From: Methylacidiphilales bacterium
GTDB lineage: Bacteria > Verrucomicrobiota > Verrucomicrobiia > Methylacidiphilales > UBA1321
Direction of reading: 5' to 3'
NCBI GenBank assembly: GCA_026225555.1
Contig: JAMFSY010000146.1
Location: forward strand, 1-64,000
Length of the DNA stretch: 64,000 nucleotides
The notes under the pieces were generated by a model, which did no database searches, was not told the origin of the DNA, and saw nothing but the letters and a program-made list of their open reading frames with translations. Below are positions 52,434 through 59,976 of this stretch, piece after piece. How positions within the stretch are numbered: position 1 is the stretch's first letter; the number at the start of each line of letters is the position of its first letter. Both the position numbers and the translations under genes were made by a program.

Positions 52434-54281
52434 ATGCTTCGTACCCGCCTCATGCTCGGCTTGATGCTGCTGTTGATCATGCTCCTCTCCATGGGGCTTT
52501 ACTCGATCGACAAGTGCAGCGAGTTGGGGAAGCGAATCGAGAAAATCAGCCGGGATGCCGACGCCGCGGGGCGCAGCATCCAGCAGATGAAGCACGGTTG
52601 CTCCGTCATGACCGGCGCGCTTCTTGGACGCCTGACCGGCGACGGTCCCAGCGTGAAAAATTTCTCGATGGCCGGTGACGGCTTCGGCAAGGCGCTGGAA
52701 GAGGAGCAGTCGCGCCAGGACAAAAGCGCCGACGAAAAGGCCCTGGTCAAAAAGATCGCGGGTGCTTATCAGGGCTATCGGGAAAAAGTCAGTGCCTTTC
52801 TCATCGGCGCCGACCAGCCCGGTCCGGCCATGCGCGCGACCGCGGGGCAACTGGGTGCCAGCACGGGGCAACTGCTCGAGCTCGTCGATCAGTTGAACGT
52901 CGCCCACGAACAGGCGCTCACCGCCCAGGGGCACGACAGCGCGGGCGATATCAATAACTCCGTCCGCATTCTGGAGCTCATCATGATCCTCGCGTTGTGC
53001 GCTTTCGCCATCGCCTCGCTCGGCATCAATCGCGGCCTGCTCCTTCCATTGCGCTCACTGACTCTCTCGATCCGGGAAGTCGGGGAGGGGAATCTTGACC
53101 AGAAGGTGCCCGTCCTGGATAACGACGAACTCGGCACGCTCGCGCGTTCCTTCAATCAGATGGCCGAGCAACTTAAGGTCTATCGCGCCAACACCTCGGA
53201 AGAGTTGATGCGCCTGAACCTGACCATTCGCGCCACGCTCGCCTCGTTTCCCGATCCGATCTTTGTGCTCAATTCCCAGGGCGCGGTCGAGTTCCGCAAT
53301 CCCGAGGCCGATGAACTCGCGGTGAAGCTTCTCTTCTCCGGCGTGATGCGCCTGCCCAAAAAAGTGGATGACCAGGTGGAAAAAGTCCGCGCCAGCGGCG
53401 AGGATTACCTGCCCACGCTCTTCAAGGATGCGATCAAGTTCCACCTCGGCGGGCAGGACCGTTATTTCCTTCCGCGCATCGTTCTCCTGCGCGATGAAAA
53501 CAAGCTGACTTTCGGCGTCGCCGTGATTCTGGAGGACGTCACCCGCATGCTTCTGCTCGACGACGTGAAGAGCAACCTGATCTCCACCGTCAGCCACGAA
53601 CTCAAGACGCCGCTGACCAGCGTCCGCATGGCGCTCTATCTTCTCTTTGAAAAGACGGTCGGCTCGCTCAACGACAAGCAAATGGATCTGGTCATGACCG
53701 CGCGGGAAGATGCCGACCGGCTGCTCCGCACCCTGAACGATCTGCTCGACCTGGCGAAGCTCGAGCAGGGACCCTCGCAACTGGAGTGCACAGAACTTTC
53801 GCCGGAACAATTGATTCAGGCTGCGGTCCACGACGCGCGCGAAGTGGCCACCGCCGCGGGTATCGAGATCAAGACCGAAATCGCCCCGGACCTGCCCCAC
53901 GTCGAAGTCGACCGCCAAAGGATCGCCTATGTCTTTTCCAATCTCATCACCAACGCGATCAAGTATGCGCCGGATGGAAAGGTCATCCTGCTCCGGTCGG
54001 AAATCGGCCGGAACCGCGCGGGAAAATCGAACGTTCGCTTTTCCGTGCGGGATAATGGGCCGGGGATTTCTCCGGAACATCAGGAACATATTTTCGAGCG
54101 CTTTTACCGGATCGCGGGCACAAAAAAAAGCGGCGCCGGCCTCGGCCTTTCCATCGCGCGCGAGATTGTCGTGGCGCATGAAGGGGAGATCGGCGTCATC
54201 AGCGCAGCGGGCACCGGGACCGAGTTTTTCTTCGTCCTTCCGCTGATACCGGGGGAGGAGCCAGAGGCGTCCCATGCGTAG
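52434..54281 (+). CDS. KinB-like membrane sensor histidine kinase (second)
   Basis: This 615-residue kinase has a helix at 5-24, a periplasmic sensor region of about 160 residues, a helix near 182-202, a HAMP linker (LTLSIREVGEGNLDQKVP), a PAS-like region at about 265-370, and HisKA (VSHELKTPLTSVRM) plus HATPase (NLITNAIKYAPDGK, DNGPGI, GAGLGLSIARE). Its architecture equals that of the kdp-locus kinase, while the periplasmic part differs, so the signals probably differ. The stop codon lies inside the palindrome at 54275-54285. Confidence 0.94.
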   Translation: MLRTRLMLGLMLLLIMLLSMGLYSIDKCSELGKRIEKISRDADAAGRSIQQMKHGCSVMTGALLGRLTGDGPSVKNFSMAGDGFGKALEEEQSRQDKSADEKALVKKIAGAYQGYREKVSAFLIGADQPGPAMRATAGQLGASTGQLLELVDQLNVAHEQALTAQGHDSAGDINNSVRILELIMILALCAFAIASLGINRGLLLPLRSLTLSIREVGEGNLDQKVPVLDNDELGTLARSFNQMAEQLKVYRANTSEELMRLNLTIRATLASFPDPIFVLNSQGAVEFRNPEADELAVKLLFSGVMRLPKKVDDQVEKVRASGEDYLPTLFKDAIKFHLGGQDRYFLPRIVLLRDENKLTFGVAVILEDVTRMLLLDDVKSNLISTVSHELKTPLTSVRMALYLLFEKTVGSLNDKQMDLVMTAREDADRLLRTLNDLLDLAKLEQGPSQLECTELSPEQLIQAAVHDAREVATAAGIEIKTEIAPDLPHVEVDRQRIAYVFSNLITNAIKYAPDGKVILLRSEIGRNRAGKSNVRFSVRDNGPGISPEHQEHIFERFYRIAGTKKSGAGLGLSIAREIVVAHEGEIGVISAAGTGTEFFFVLPLIPGEEPEASHA

Positions 54282-54285
54282 CGCA
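54275..54285. promoter_or_regulatory. Candidate upstream activator site 4
   Basis: TGCGTAGCGCA is the shared palindrome with one mismatch. It includes the TAG stop codon of the kinase gene. Its centre lies 114 bp before the -24 GG of the promoter at 54393-54409. Confidence 0.55.
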
Positions 54286-54392
54286 ATTGGGGTTTTATTC
54301 CGCCTTGCAAAAAGCTCGATCAATTAAATGAGACAGCTCTATTATTCTCTATAAACCTTTATGGATGCGCGGGTTGTTCTTCCAAAGAAGGT

Positions 54393-54409
54393 TGGCACAA
54401 CGCGTGCAA
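54393..54409 (+). promoter_or_regulatory. Sigma-54 promoter of the BamE-like lipoprotein gene
   Basis: TTGGCACAACGCGTGCAAA fits TGGCAC-N5-TTGCA with one change. GG (54394-54395) and GC (54406-54407) are ten bases apart. Transcription would start near 54419, leaving a 57-base leader. Confidence 0.88.
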
Positions 54410-54475
54410 AGGAAAGAGGACGGAAGTGCCGTTCGAAATAAACAACAGGGTATCAAACAAAAGAAAGGCTGGGTT

Positions 54476-54751
54476 ATGAGATATGTTTTATGTGCGGCGT
54501 TATCGCTGCTGCTGCTGGGTTGCGGAAGTGCGTTGACGTTGAATCAACAGAATTTGGACAAGGTTCAAACCGACATGTCGCAAAATGATGTGCGGGCGAT
54601 CCTGGGTGCTCCGACCGAATCGAAGACCGATCCGATTCCCATCGTGGGCGGCACGCAGACGACCTACACCTATCGCAATGACCACAGCGAAGTCGTGATC
54701 GTCTTCAAGAACGACCAGGTCAAGGAGAAGCACGGCAACTTCGGCCAATAA
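54476..54751 (+). CDS. BamE/SmpA-like small lipoprotein
   Basis: This 91-residue protein has a lipoprotein signal and lipobox LLLGC, then LDKVQTDMSQNDVRAILGAPTESK, the pattern of the SmpA/OmlA (BamE) fold, and a beta-rich end (QTTYTYRNDHSEVVIVFKNDQV). It is probably anchored in the outer membrane. True BamE helps assemble barrel proteins; many short relatives have other envelope roles. It stands directly behind the kinase gene and has its own sigma-54 promoter. Confidence 0.88.
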   Translation: MRYVLCAALSLLLLGCGSALTLNQQNLDKVQTDMSQNDVRAILGAPTESKTDPIPIVGGTQTTYTYRNDHSEVVIVFKNDQVKEKHGNFGQ

Positions 54752-54769
54752 AGCGACGGGTCTTTTTTA

Positions 54770-54806
54770 AAAGCGTACCGGGTTGAAATTCAGCCCGGTA
54801 CGCTTT
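54770..54806 (+). terminator. Hairpin terminator after the lipoprotein gene
   Basis: AAAGCGTACCGGG (54770-54782) pairs perfectly with CCCGGTACGCTTT (54794-54806). The T content after it is modest (ACTTATTGTTT). It separates the lipoprotein from the next kinase gene. Confidence 0.85.
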
Positions 54807-54903
54807 ACTTATTGTTTACCGGGGCTTCCGGGTGGACAATCGGGCCTCGGGGACAAAGTCCGCTAATGCCTTCCCTGGAAACTTGCCGGACGGGAGTAAA
54901 AGA

Positions 54904-56742
54904 GTGATCACTGCATCGGATTCGGCGGGATTTTCCCGCGCGCTCAGGTCGGCCATCCTGTGGCCGGTTTGCGTCATCTTGTTCACGGCGCTCCTCATGC
55001 TGCTGATGATCATCATCCTGCTCAAGGTGGTCAAATGGTCGGAACATTCCTACGAGGTCATCGCGGACACCCGTAATTGCGAAAAACTGATCATCGACAC
55101 GCAGAACGAAGTGCGAGGCTATCTGCTGACTGGGAATAAAGGTTTTCAATCCGCCTTCGCCGGCGAGCGCGGACAGGTGGACAAGGCCTTCGACGAACTC
55201 AAGAAGCTGGTCAAAACCGATCCCCAGCAGAGTCTCCGCGTCGATAGCCTGATCCGCACCAAGGGCATCTGGTTCGACCATGCGGCGACGAGTGTCGATC
55301 AACGCGCGCAGGGTGTGGCCGTCAGCGGGGATTGGATGAAAATGAGCGACGTGCTGATGGAGGACCTCCGCGCGCAATTCCAGGAATTCACCCAGAAAGA
55401 GGAGAACCTCCACGACGAGCGGTTGCTCCGGGTCCAAAACGCCAAGGAGGCGATCTTATTTGCGGGCGGGGCCCTGGCCATCGTCCTCGCCATGACCGTG
55501 GGCCAATTGGTGCGGCGGCAATTCATGGAACTCGCCACCGTCTACACCTCGGCGCTGGGCACGATCGAGCAGCGGCACGCCGCCCTCGCCCGCTCCGAAG
55601 CGGACCTCGAGCAACAGAAGGAATGGTTCCGCGTGACCCTCACTTCCATTGGGGACGGCGTGATCGTGACCGATCCGGAAGGGCGCGTCGTCTTCGTCAA
55701 TCACGAGGCGGAACGCCTGACCGGCTGGAACAGTGTCGAAGCGCTGCTGAAGCCGCTGCCCACCATCTTCCGCGTGATCAACGAGAGCACTCGCGCCAAA
55801 ATGGAAGATCCCGTCACGAGGGCCTTTCGCGAAAAGAAGGTCATCGCAATGACGAACTCGACCGTGCTGGTTTCCCGCGTCGGCGAGGAATGGCCGATCG
55901 AGGACAGCGCCGCCCCCATCTACGATAACCAAGGCAAACTGCTCGGTGTCGTGCTTGTTTTCCATGACGCCAAGGACGTGCGCCAGGCGCAAAATGTGAT
56001 GCGCATCCATTCCGAGGAATTGGAAAAACGGGTCGCCGAGCGGACTATCGCCCTCCGGCAGACCGTCTCGGAACTCGAGGCTTTTTCCTACACCGTTTCG
56101 CACGATCTGCGTTCACCCCTGCGCGCGATGCAGGGCTATGCCCAGGCGGTCCTCGAGGACTACGGCGATAAGATCGACGATCAGGGGAAAAACTATCTGG
56201 ACCGGATCAAGAACGCCGCCCAGCGCCTCGACCGCCTGATCCAGGATCTCCTTTCCTATACGCGAATTTCGCGGCTGGAAGCGCCGATGGTTTCGCTCGA
56301 CGTGGACAAGCTCCTGCGCGATCTCATCCAGAATTATCCCAACCTGCATCCACCCGCCGCCGAGGTGGAAATCGAGGGGAAGCTTCCCCGCATCCTCGGG
56401 CAGGAAGCCGCGCTCACGCAGGTGCTTTCCAATCTGGTCGGCAACGCCGCCAAGTTCGTCGCGCCGGAGATCACGCCCCACATTCGCGTTTGGAGTGAGG
56501 ACCTCGGCGCGCGCGTCCGGCTCTGGATCGAGGACAACGGCATCGGACTTTTGCCTGCCGATCGCGAACGAATTTTTCAGATGTTTGTCCAAGTCAACGA
56601 ATCTCACCTTTACGGCGGAACCGGGGTAGGCTTAGCTATTGTGAAGAAGGCAGTCGAAGCGATGCACGGACAAGTTGGGGTGGAATCGGCCGAGGGAGGC
56701 GGAAGTAAATTTTGGGTGGAACTTGAAAAAGCATCTGGATGA
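54904..56742 (+). CDS. CHASE3-PAS sensor histidine kinase
   Basis: This 612-residue kinase has a helix at about 15-40, a CHASE3 sensor (EVIADTRNCEKLIIDTQNEVRGYLLTGNKGF), a second helix near 200, a PAS domain (IGDGVIVTDPEGRVVFVNHEAERLTGWN), and HisKA (YTVSHDLRSPLRAMQGYAQAV) plus HATPase (NLVGNAAKFV, DNGIGL, GVGLAIVKKA). The GTG at 54904 is chosen for the GGGAG 7 bases before it; a longer GTG frame starts at 54832. The single-domain regulator follows 59 bases downstream, so the two probably form a phosphorelay. Confidence 0.92.
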   Translation: MITASDSAGFSRALRSAILWPVCVILFTALLMLLMIIILLKVVKWSEHSYEVIADTRNCEKLIIDTQNEVRGYLLTGNKGFQSAFAGERGQVDKAFDELKKLVKTDPQQSLRVDSLIRTKGIWFDHAATSVDQRAQGVAVSGDWMKMSDVLMEDLRAQFQEFTQKEENLHDERLLRVQNAKEAILFAGGALAIVLAMTVGQLVRRQFMELATVYTSALGTIEQRHAALARSEADLEQQKEWFRVTLTSIGDGVIVTDPEGRVVFVNHEAERLTGWNSVEALLKPLPTIFRVINESTRAKMEDPVTRAFREKKVIAMTNSTVLVSRVGEEWPIEDSAAPIYDNQGKLLGVVLVFHDAKDVRQAQNVMRIHSEELEKRVAERTIALRQTVSELEAFSYTVSHDLRSPLRAMQGYAQAVLEDYGDKIDDQGKNYLDRIKNAAQRLDRLIQDLLSYTRISRLEAPMVSLDVDKLLRDLIQNYPNLHPPAAEVEIEGKLPRILGQEAALTQVLSNLVGNAAKFVAPEITPHIRVWSEDLGARVRLWIEDNGIGLLPADRERIFQMFVQVNESHLYGGTGVGLAIVKKAVEAMHGQVGVESAEGGGSKFWVELEKASG

Positions 56743-56801
56743 ATATATTTCCCATATCTCAGGGAAGCATCATCGATTGACACCATGTTTTTAAGGGACC
56801 G

Positions 56802-57284
56802 ATGGAAACCTACGTCACTATGGATAGGACCGATAAGAATTCAACCGACACGTCTGTGCGTGTGCTCGTGGTCGAGGACAATCCGGACGACCGGGACCTT
56901 CTGCTGCGCCAACTGCGCAAGAGCGGCATGGACAGCCACGTCAAATTTATTTCCAACGGCCAGGAGGCGCTCGAATTTCTCACGCATCCCCGTGCCGTTT
57001 CGCAGACCGAGGAATTGATCGCCATTTTTCTCGACCTGAAACTCCCCTCGCTGAGCGGACTGGAGCTCCTGCGCCGGTTGCGTGTTCATGACGAATTGCA
57101 GGACATCCCGGTCATCGTCATGACCTCCTCCAATGATCCGAACGATCTCGAGGAATGCCGTCGCCTGAAGGTGACGAATTATGTTTCCAAGCCGGTGACG
57201 TTCACCTCGTTCTCCAAGGCCGTGGCGGATGTCTTTCATCTCCCGCGCCTGGGCTCCTCGACCGAGCCAGTTGAAGAGATTTAA
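56802..57284 (+). CDS. Single-domain response regulator, Rcp1-like
   Basis: This 160-residue protein is one receiver domain: VLVVEDNPDDRDLLLRQL, the phospho-acceptor Asp in IFLDLKLPSLSGLELLRRLR, MTSSNDPNDLEECRRL and the Lys in VSKPVTF. It has no DNA-binding part, as in Rcp1, the partner of bacterial phytochromes. It follows the CHASE3 kinase gene, whose HisKA type commonly pairs with such regulators. The output is unknown; it may pass the phosphate on or bind a target protein. Confidence 0.92.
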   Translation: METYVTMDRTDKNSTDTSVRVLVVEDNPDDRDLLLRQLRKSGMDSHVKFISNGQEALEFLTHPRAVSQTEELIAIFLDLKLPSLSGLELLRRLRVHDELQDIPVIVMTSSNDPNDLEECRRLKVTNYVSKPVTFTSFSKAVADVFHLPRLGSSTEPVEEI

Positions 57285-57386
57285 GACCGGACGATTCATC
57301 CGGTAGCCGGCGCGGGCCATGCTGTCGGAGGAAAGAAGAAGCGGCGCGCGGAAACTTCCGGCGCTCGCTTCTGTTCGCCGAAAAAA

Positions 57387-58379
57387 TCACTCTTTGTAGA
57401 CCAGCGGCTCCTTCGTGCTCCAATTGACACAACCGCCATTACCGCTCTCGCGGATGTAGGCGGAGGCCAAATTTTCGTAACCGCGCTCCGCGTAGGGATC
57501 TTCGCCCGCCACCATGATGATGTCGCGATAGTCGGTCAGAGCCATGCTCGTTTTCTCCTGGTAACGCCAGGGAAGAAGCGAGTTGGCGTTCATGTAGTGG
57601 TTCACCAGCGACCGGCGAAAACCCGCCTTCGCACCGTTCGGCAGGGAACGATGCAGCGTGTAGCCGTTGAAGAAGACGATCGATCCCTTTTTTACCTCGA
57701 CGGGATGCTCATCCTTTTCTGTATAAGGAAAGTTTTGGGAGGAGAGCGCGCAATCGAAACGCCTGTCGCCGTGCCACTCCATTTTCCACAAGATGCCCGG
57801 CTTGTGCGAACCGGGGATGATCCACAGGCAGCCGTTTTCCACCGTCGCGTCGTCCAGGGCGATCCATGCGCCGAGCAGCGAGCGGTCCCGCGTGGGAATG
57901 AAATCCTCGTCCTGGTGCCAGGCCTGGCCCGGCTTGCCCGCGGCCTTGACGAAAAGCATCGATTGCATGCACTTCACGTTCGGACCGATCACGGTCGTCA
58001 GGGCCTGCACCACGGCCGGGTGATGGAGCGCCTGGCTCATGACCTCGGACAACTTGTGGGGAAAGTGGATGCAGAGAATGCGGCGCAAGACCTCCTCATC
58101 CGCCAGGGCGGGGTCGGCCGGGAGAATGCCCTGGATCCCACCGTCGATATTGCGGCATAGGCGCGTGGTGTCCGCAACCAGCGCATCGACTTCCTTTTCG
58201 CTGAAGGCACGATCCAAAACGAAGTAGCCATTGTCCTCGTAAAATTTTTTTCCGACCGGATCGAGCGGCCCTTGAAAATATCCCTCAGGAGGCTGCCCAT
58301 TCTTCCAGCTCGCAAAAGGAGCTGGATTTGAAGATTCTAGCGGGGAGGTTTTTACCTCAGCATCGGAAACAGTGGTCAT
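57387..58379 (-). CDS. PhyH-family Fe(II)/2-oxoglutarate dioxygenase
   Basis: This 330-residue enzyme has the phytanoyl-CoA dioxygenase plan: GYFVLDRAFSEKEVDALV near residue 50, the iron ligands HxD in AWHQDEDFIPTRDR, and the distal His with Arg near NGYTLHRSLPN. It probably hydroxylates a small metabolite. It is divergent from the AraC regulator, with 33 bases between starts. In this phylum such AraC-PhyH pairs seem common (from memory), so the regulator probably controls the enzyme. Confidence 0.9.
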   Translation of the reverse strand: MTTVSDAEVKTSPLESSNPAPFASWKNGQPPEGYFQGPLDPVGKKFYEDNGYFVLDRAFSEKEVDALVADTTRLCRNIDGGIQGILPADPALADEEVLRRILCIHFPHKLSEVMSQALHHPAVVQALTTVIGPNVKCMQSMLFVKAAGKPGQAWHQDEDFIPTRDRSLLGAWIALDDATVENGCLWIIPGSHKPGILWKMEWHGDRRFDCALSSQNFPYTEKDEHPVEVKKGSIVFFNGYTLHRSLPNGAKAGFRRSLVNHYMNANSLLPWRYQEKTSMALTDYRDIIMVAGEDPYAERGYENLASAYIRESGNGGCVNWSTKEPLVYKE

Positions 58380-58412
58380 AAGATTAACCTAAAGGATTTT
58401 CCCCCCACGAGA

Positions 58413-59237
58413 ATGTCTGCGATTCGCAAAAAGATATCTGCCGTTCACCACTTCAGGCCCTCGGGCCCGCTGGGTTTCGGGATCGTCACCTATCGTCCCG
58501 GCGGAACTTACGGCCCTGTCCAGCAGGCGGACCATCAGTTGGTCGTCATTCATTCCGGCTCCTGCGTCCTGGAGACAGAGGGCCGGAAGCATCCGGTTCG
58601 CCGGGGTCAGGGCATTCTGCTGGAGTCGGGGCACGAGGAGTTTTTCCAGTTCAGTAAAAGCCGGGAAACAACCCATAGCTGGTGCCGGTTTCCGTTGGAG
58701 CTGGCCTTGCCCTCCTTCGCTTTTTCCTCCGCGGTGATCCATCGTCCCGCCGCCTGCAGTCCCTGGCTGCTTGATCAGATGCGGCGGGGCTGGAAGTTGT
58801 CCCATGAAACGGAAACTCCCGCGGGCCGTCGCATGATGCTCGGAATGGTCCTCGCCGCGATGTGGGATTTTTGCCGCGCCTTCGCGAAGGTGAACGAAAT
58901 CGGAAGGCCCGCCCCGCCCGCTCTCCTCAAGGCGCAACGGATCATGGAAACGGGATTGGCCGAGCGGCTGTCTCTGGGCGAACTGGCCACCCGAGCCGCA
59001 GTAAGCAAGGGCGGCCTGATCAAGCTCGCTCACGATCATTGGGGCACGACTCCAATGGAAAAATTATGGCAGATGCGCCTGGAGGAGGCGGCGCGTCTGC
59101 TGCGCGAAACGGGGCTTGGCATCGCCGAGGTGGCGTACCGGACCGGTTTCGCCAATCCCTACCATTTCTCCCGTCGCTTCCGATCGCGGTTCGGACTTCA
59201 TCCGCGCGGCTGGCGGAACAGCGTCTGGCGCCAATAG
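58413..59237 (+). CDS. AraC-family transcription regulator
   Basis: This 274-residue regulator has a cupin-like N-terminal ligand domain (VIHSGSCVLETEGRKHPVRRGQG) and a C-terminal pair of helix-turn-helix units (LSLGELATRAAVSKGGLIKLAHD and GLGIAEVAYRTGFANPYHFSRRF). It should bind in the short gap to the divergent PhyH gene. The ligand is unknown and may be the substrate or product of that enzyme. The acetyltransferase gene is convergent, 4 bases after its stop. Confidence 0.92.
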   Translation: MSAIRKKISAVHHFRPSGPLGFGIVTYRPGGTYGPVQQADHQLVVIHSGSCVLETEGRKHPVRRGQGILLESGHEEFFQFSKSRETTHSWCRFPLELALPSFAFSSAVIHRPAACSPWLLDQMRRGWKLSHETETPAGRRMMLGMVLAAMWDFCRAFAKVNEIGRPAPPALLKAQRIMETGLAERLSLGELATRAAVSKGGLIKLAHDHWGTTPMEKLWQMRLEEAARLLRETGLGIAEVAYRTGFANPYHFSRRFRSRFGLHPRGWRNSVWRQ

Positions 59238-59241
59238 CACC

Positions 59242-59799
59242 TCAGTCGCCAATCGAACGAATAATTCGCGCAGGATTTCCTCCGACAAGAGTATTTGGGG
59301 GAACATCCTTCGTGACCACAGAACCTGCCGCGACGACCGAATTCTCACCCACGGTTACCCCGCCGATGATGGTCGCGCCGGCTGCGATCCATACGTTTCT
59401 CCCAATCACGATAGGCCTTCCGATGGTGGTGGTGCGCCGCTGCGAAGGTTCAAGGGCATGGCCCGCCGTGATGATGCTCACGTTCGGCCCGATCAGCACA
59501 TCATCCGCGATATCGAGGCCGCCCAGGTCATAGAAGGTGCAGTTCTGATTGATGAAGACATTACGTCCGACGCGGATTTCATCTCCACCGGCCGTATAAA
59601 AGGGAGGGATTAGTAAAAAGCTTTCATCCACCTTTTTACCGATAAGTTCGCTGAACAAGGTCCGAACCTCGGCCGCATCGTTGAAAGTCAAAAGGTTCAG
59701 TTTGGCGGTGAGCGTCATCGCTCGTTTGACGGTTGCCCTCATGGCCGCTGACTCCGGCGTTTTGCTGTAAATGATTCTGGTGCGATCGTCATTCGGCAT
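59242..59799 (-). CDS. Sugar O-acetyltransferase (maltose/galactoside type)
   Basis: This 185-residue protein has an N-terminal cap (MRATVKRAMTLTAKLNLL) and left-handed beta-helix hexapeptide repeats (IRVGRNVFINQNCTFYDLGGLDIADDVLIGPNVSI), the catalytic His in TAGHAL, and VWIAAGATIIGGVTVGENSVVAAGSVVTKDVPPN. It acetylates a sugar hydroxyl with acetyl-CoA. Length is that of LacA/Maa. Its 3' end faces the AraC gene. The 180 bases between it and treY hold no feature. Confidence 0.92.
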   Translation of the reverse strand: MPNDDRTRIIYSKTPESAAMRATVKRAMTLTAKLNLLTFNDAAEVRTLFSELIGKKVDESFLLIPPFYTAGGDEIRVGRNVFINQNCTFYDLGGLDIADDVLIGPNVSIITAGHALEPSQRRTTTIGRPIVIGRNVWIAAGATIIGGVTVGENSVVAAGSVVTKDVPPNTLVGGNPARIIRSIGD

Positions 59800-59976
59800 T
59801 CGTTATTTTCCTTGGGCTAAAATTGAGCGGGCGTTTCGACGCACGAAGGCCGCGGCAATCTTCTCCGAAGTGTAGCCACAAAACGGAAGGGCCGACCAGA
59901 GCGGCCATGCAAAAGGACCCTCGACTGGTGGCAGCGTCAGGGTGACAGATGATGGTTGAGCTCCTAAGATGGTAGG

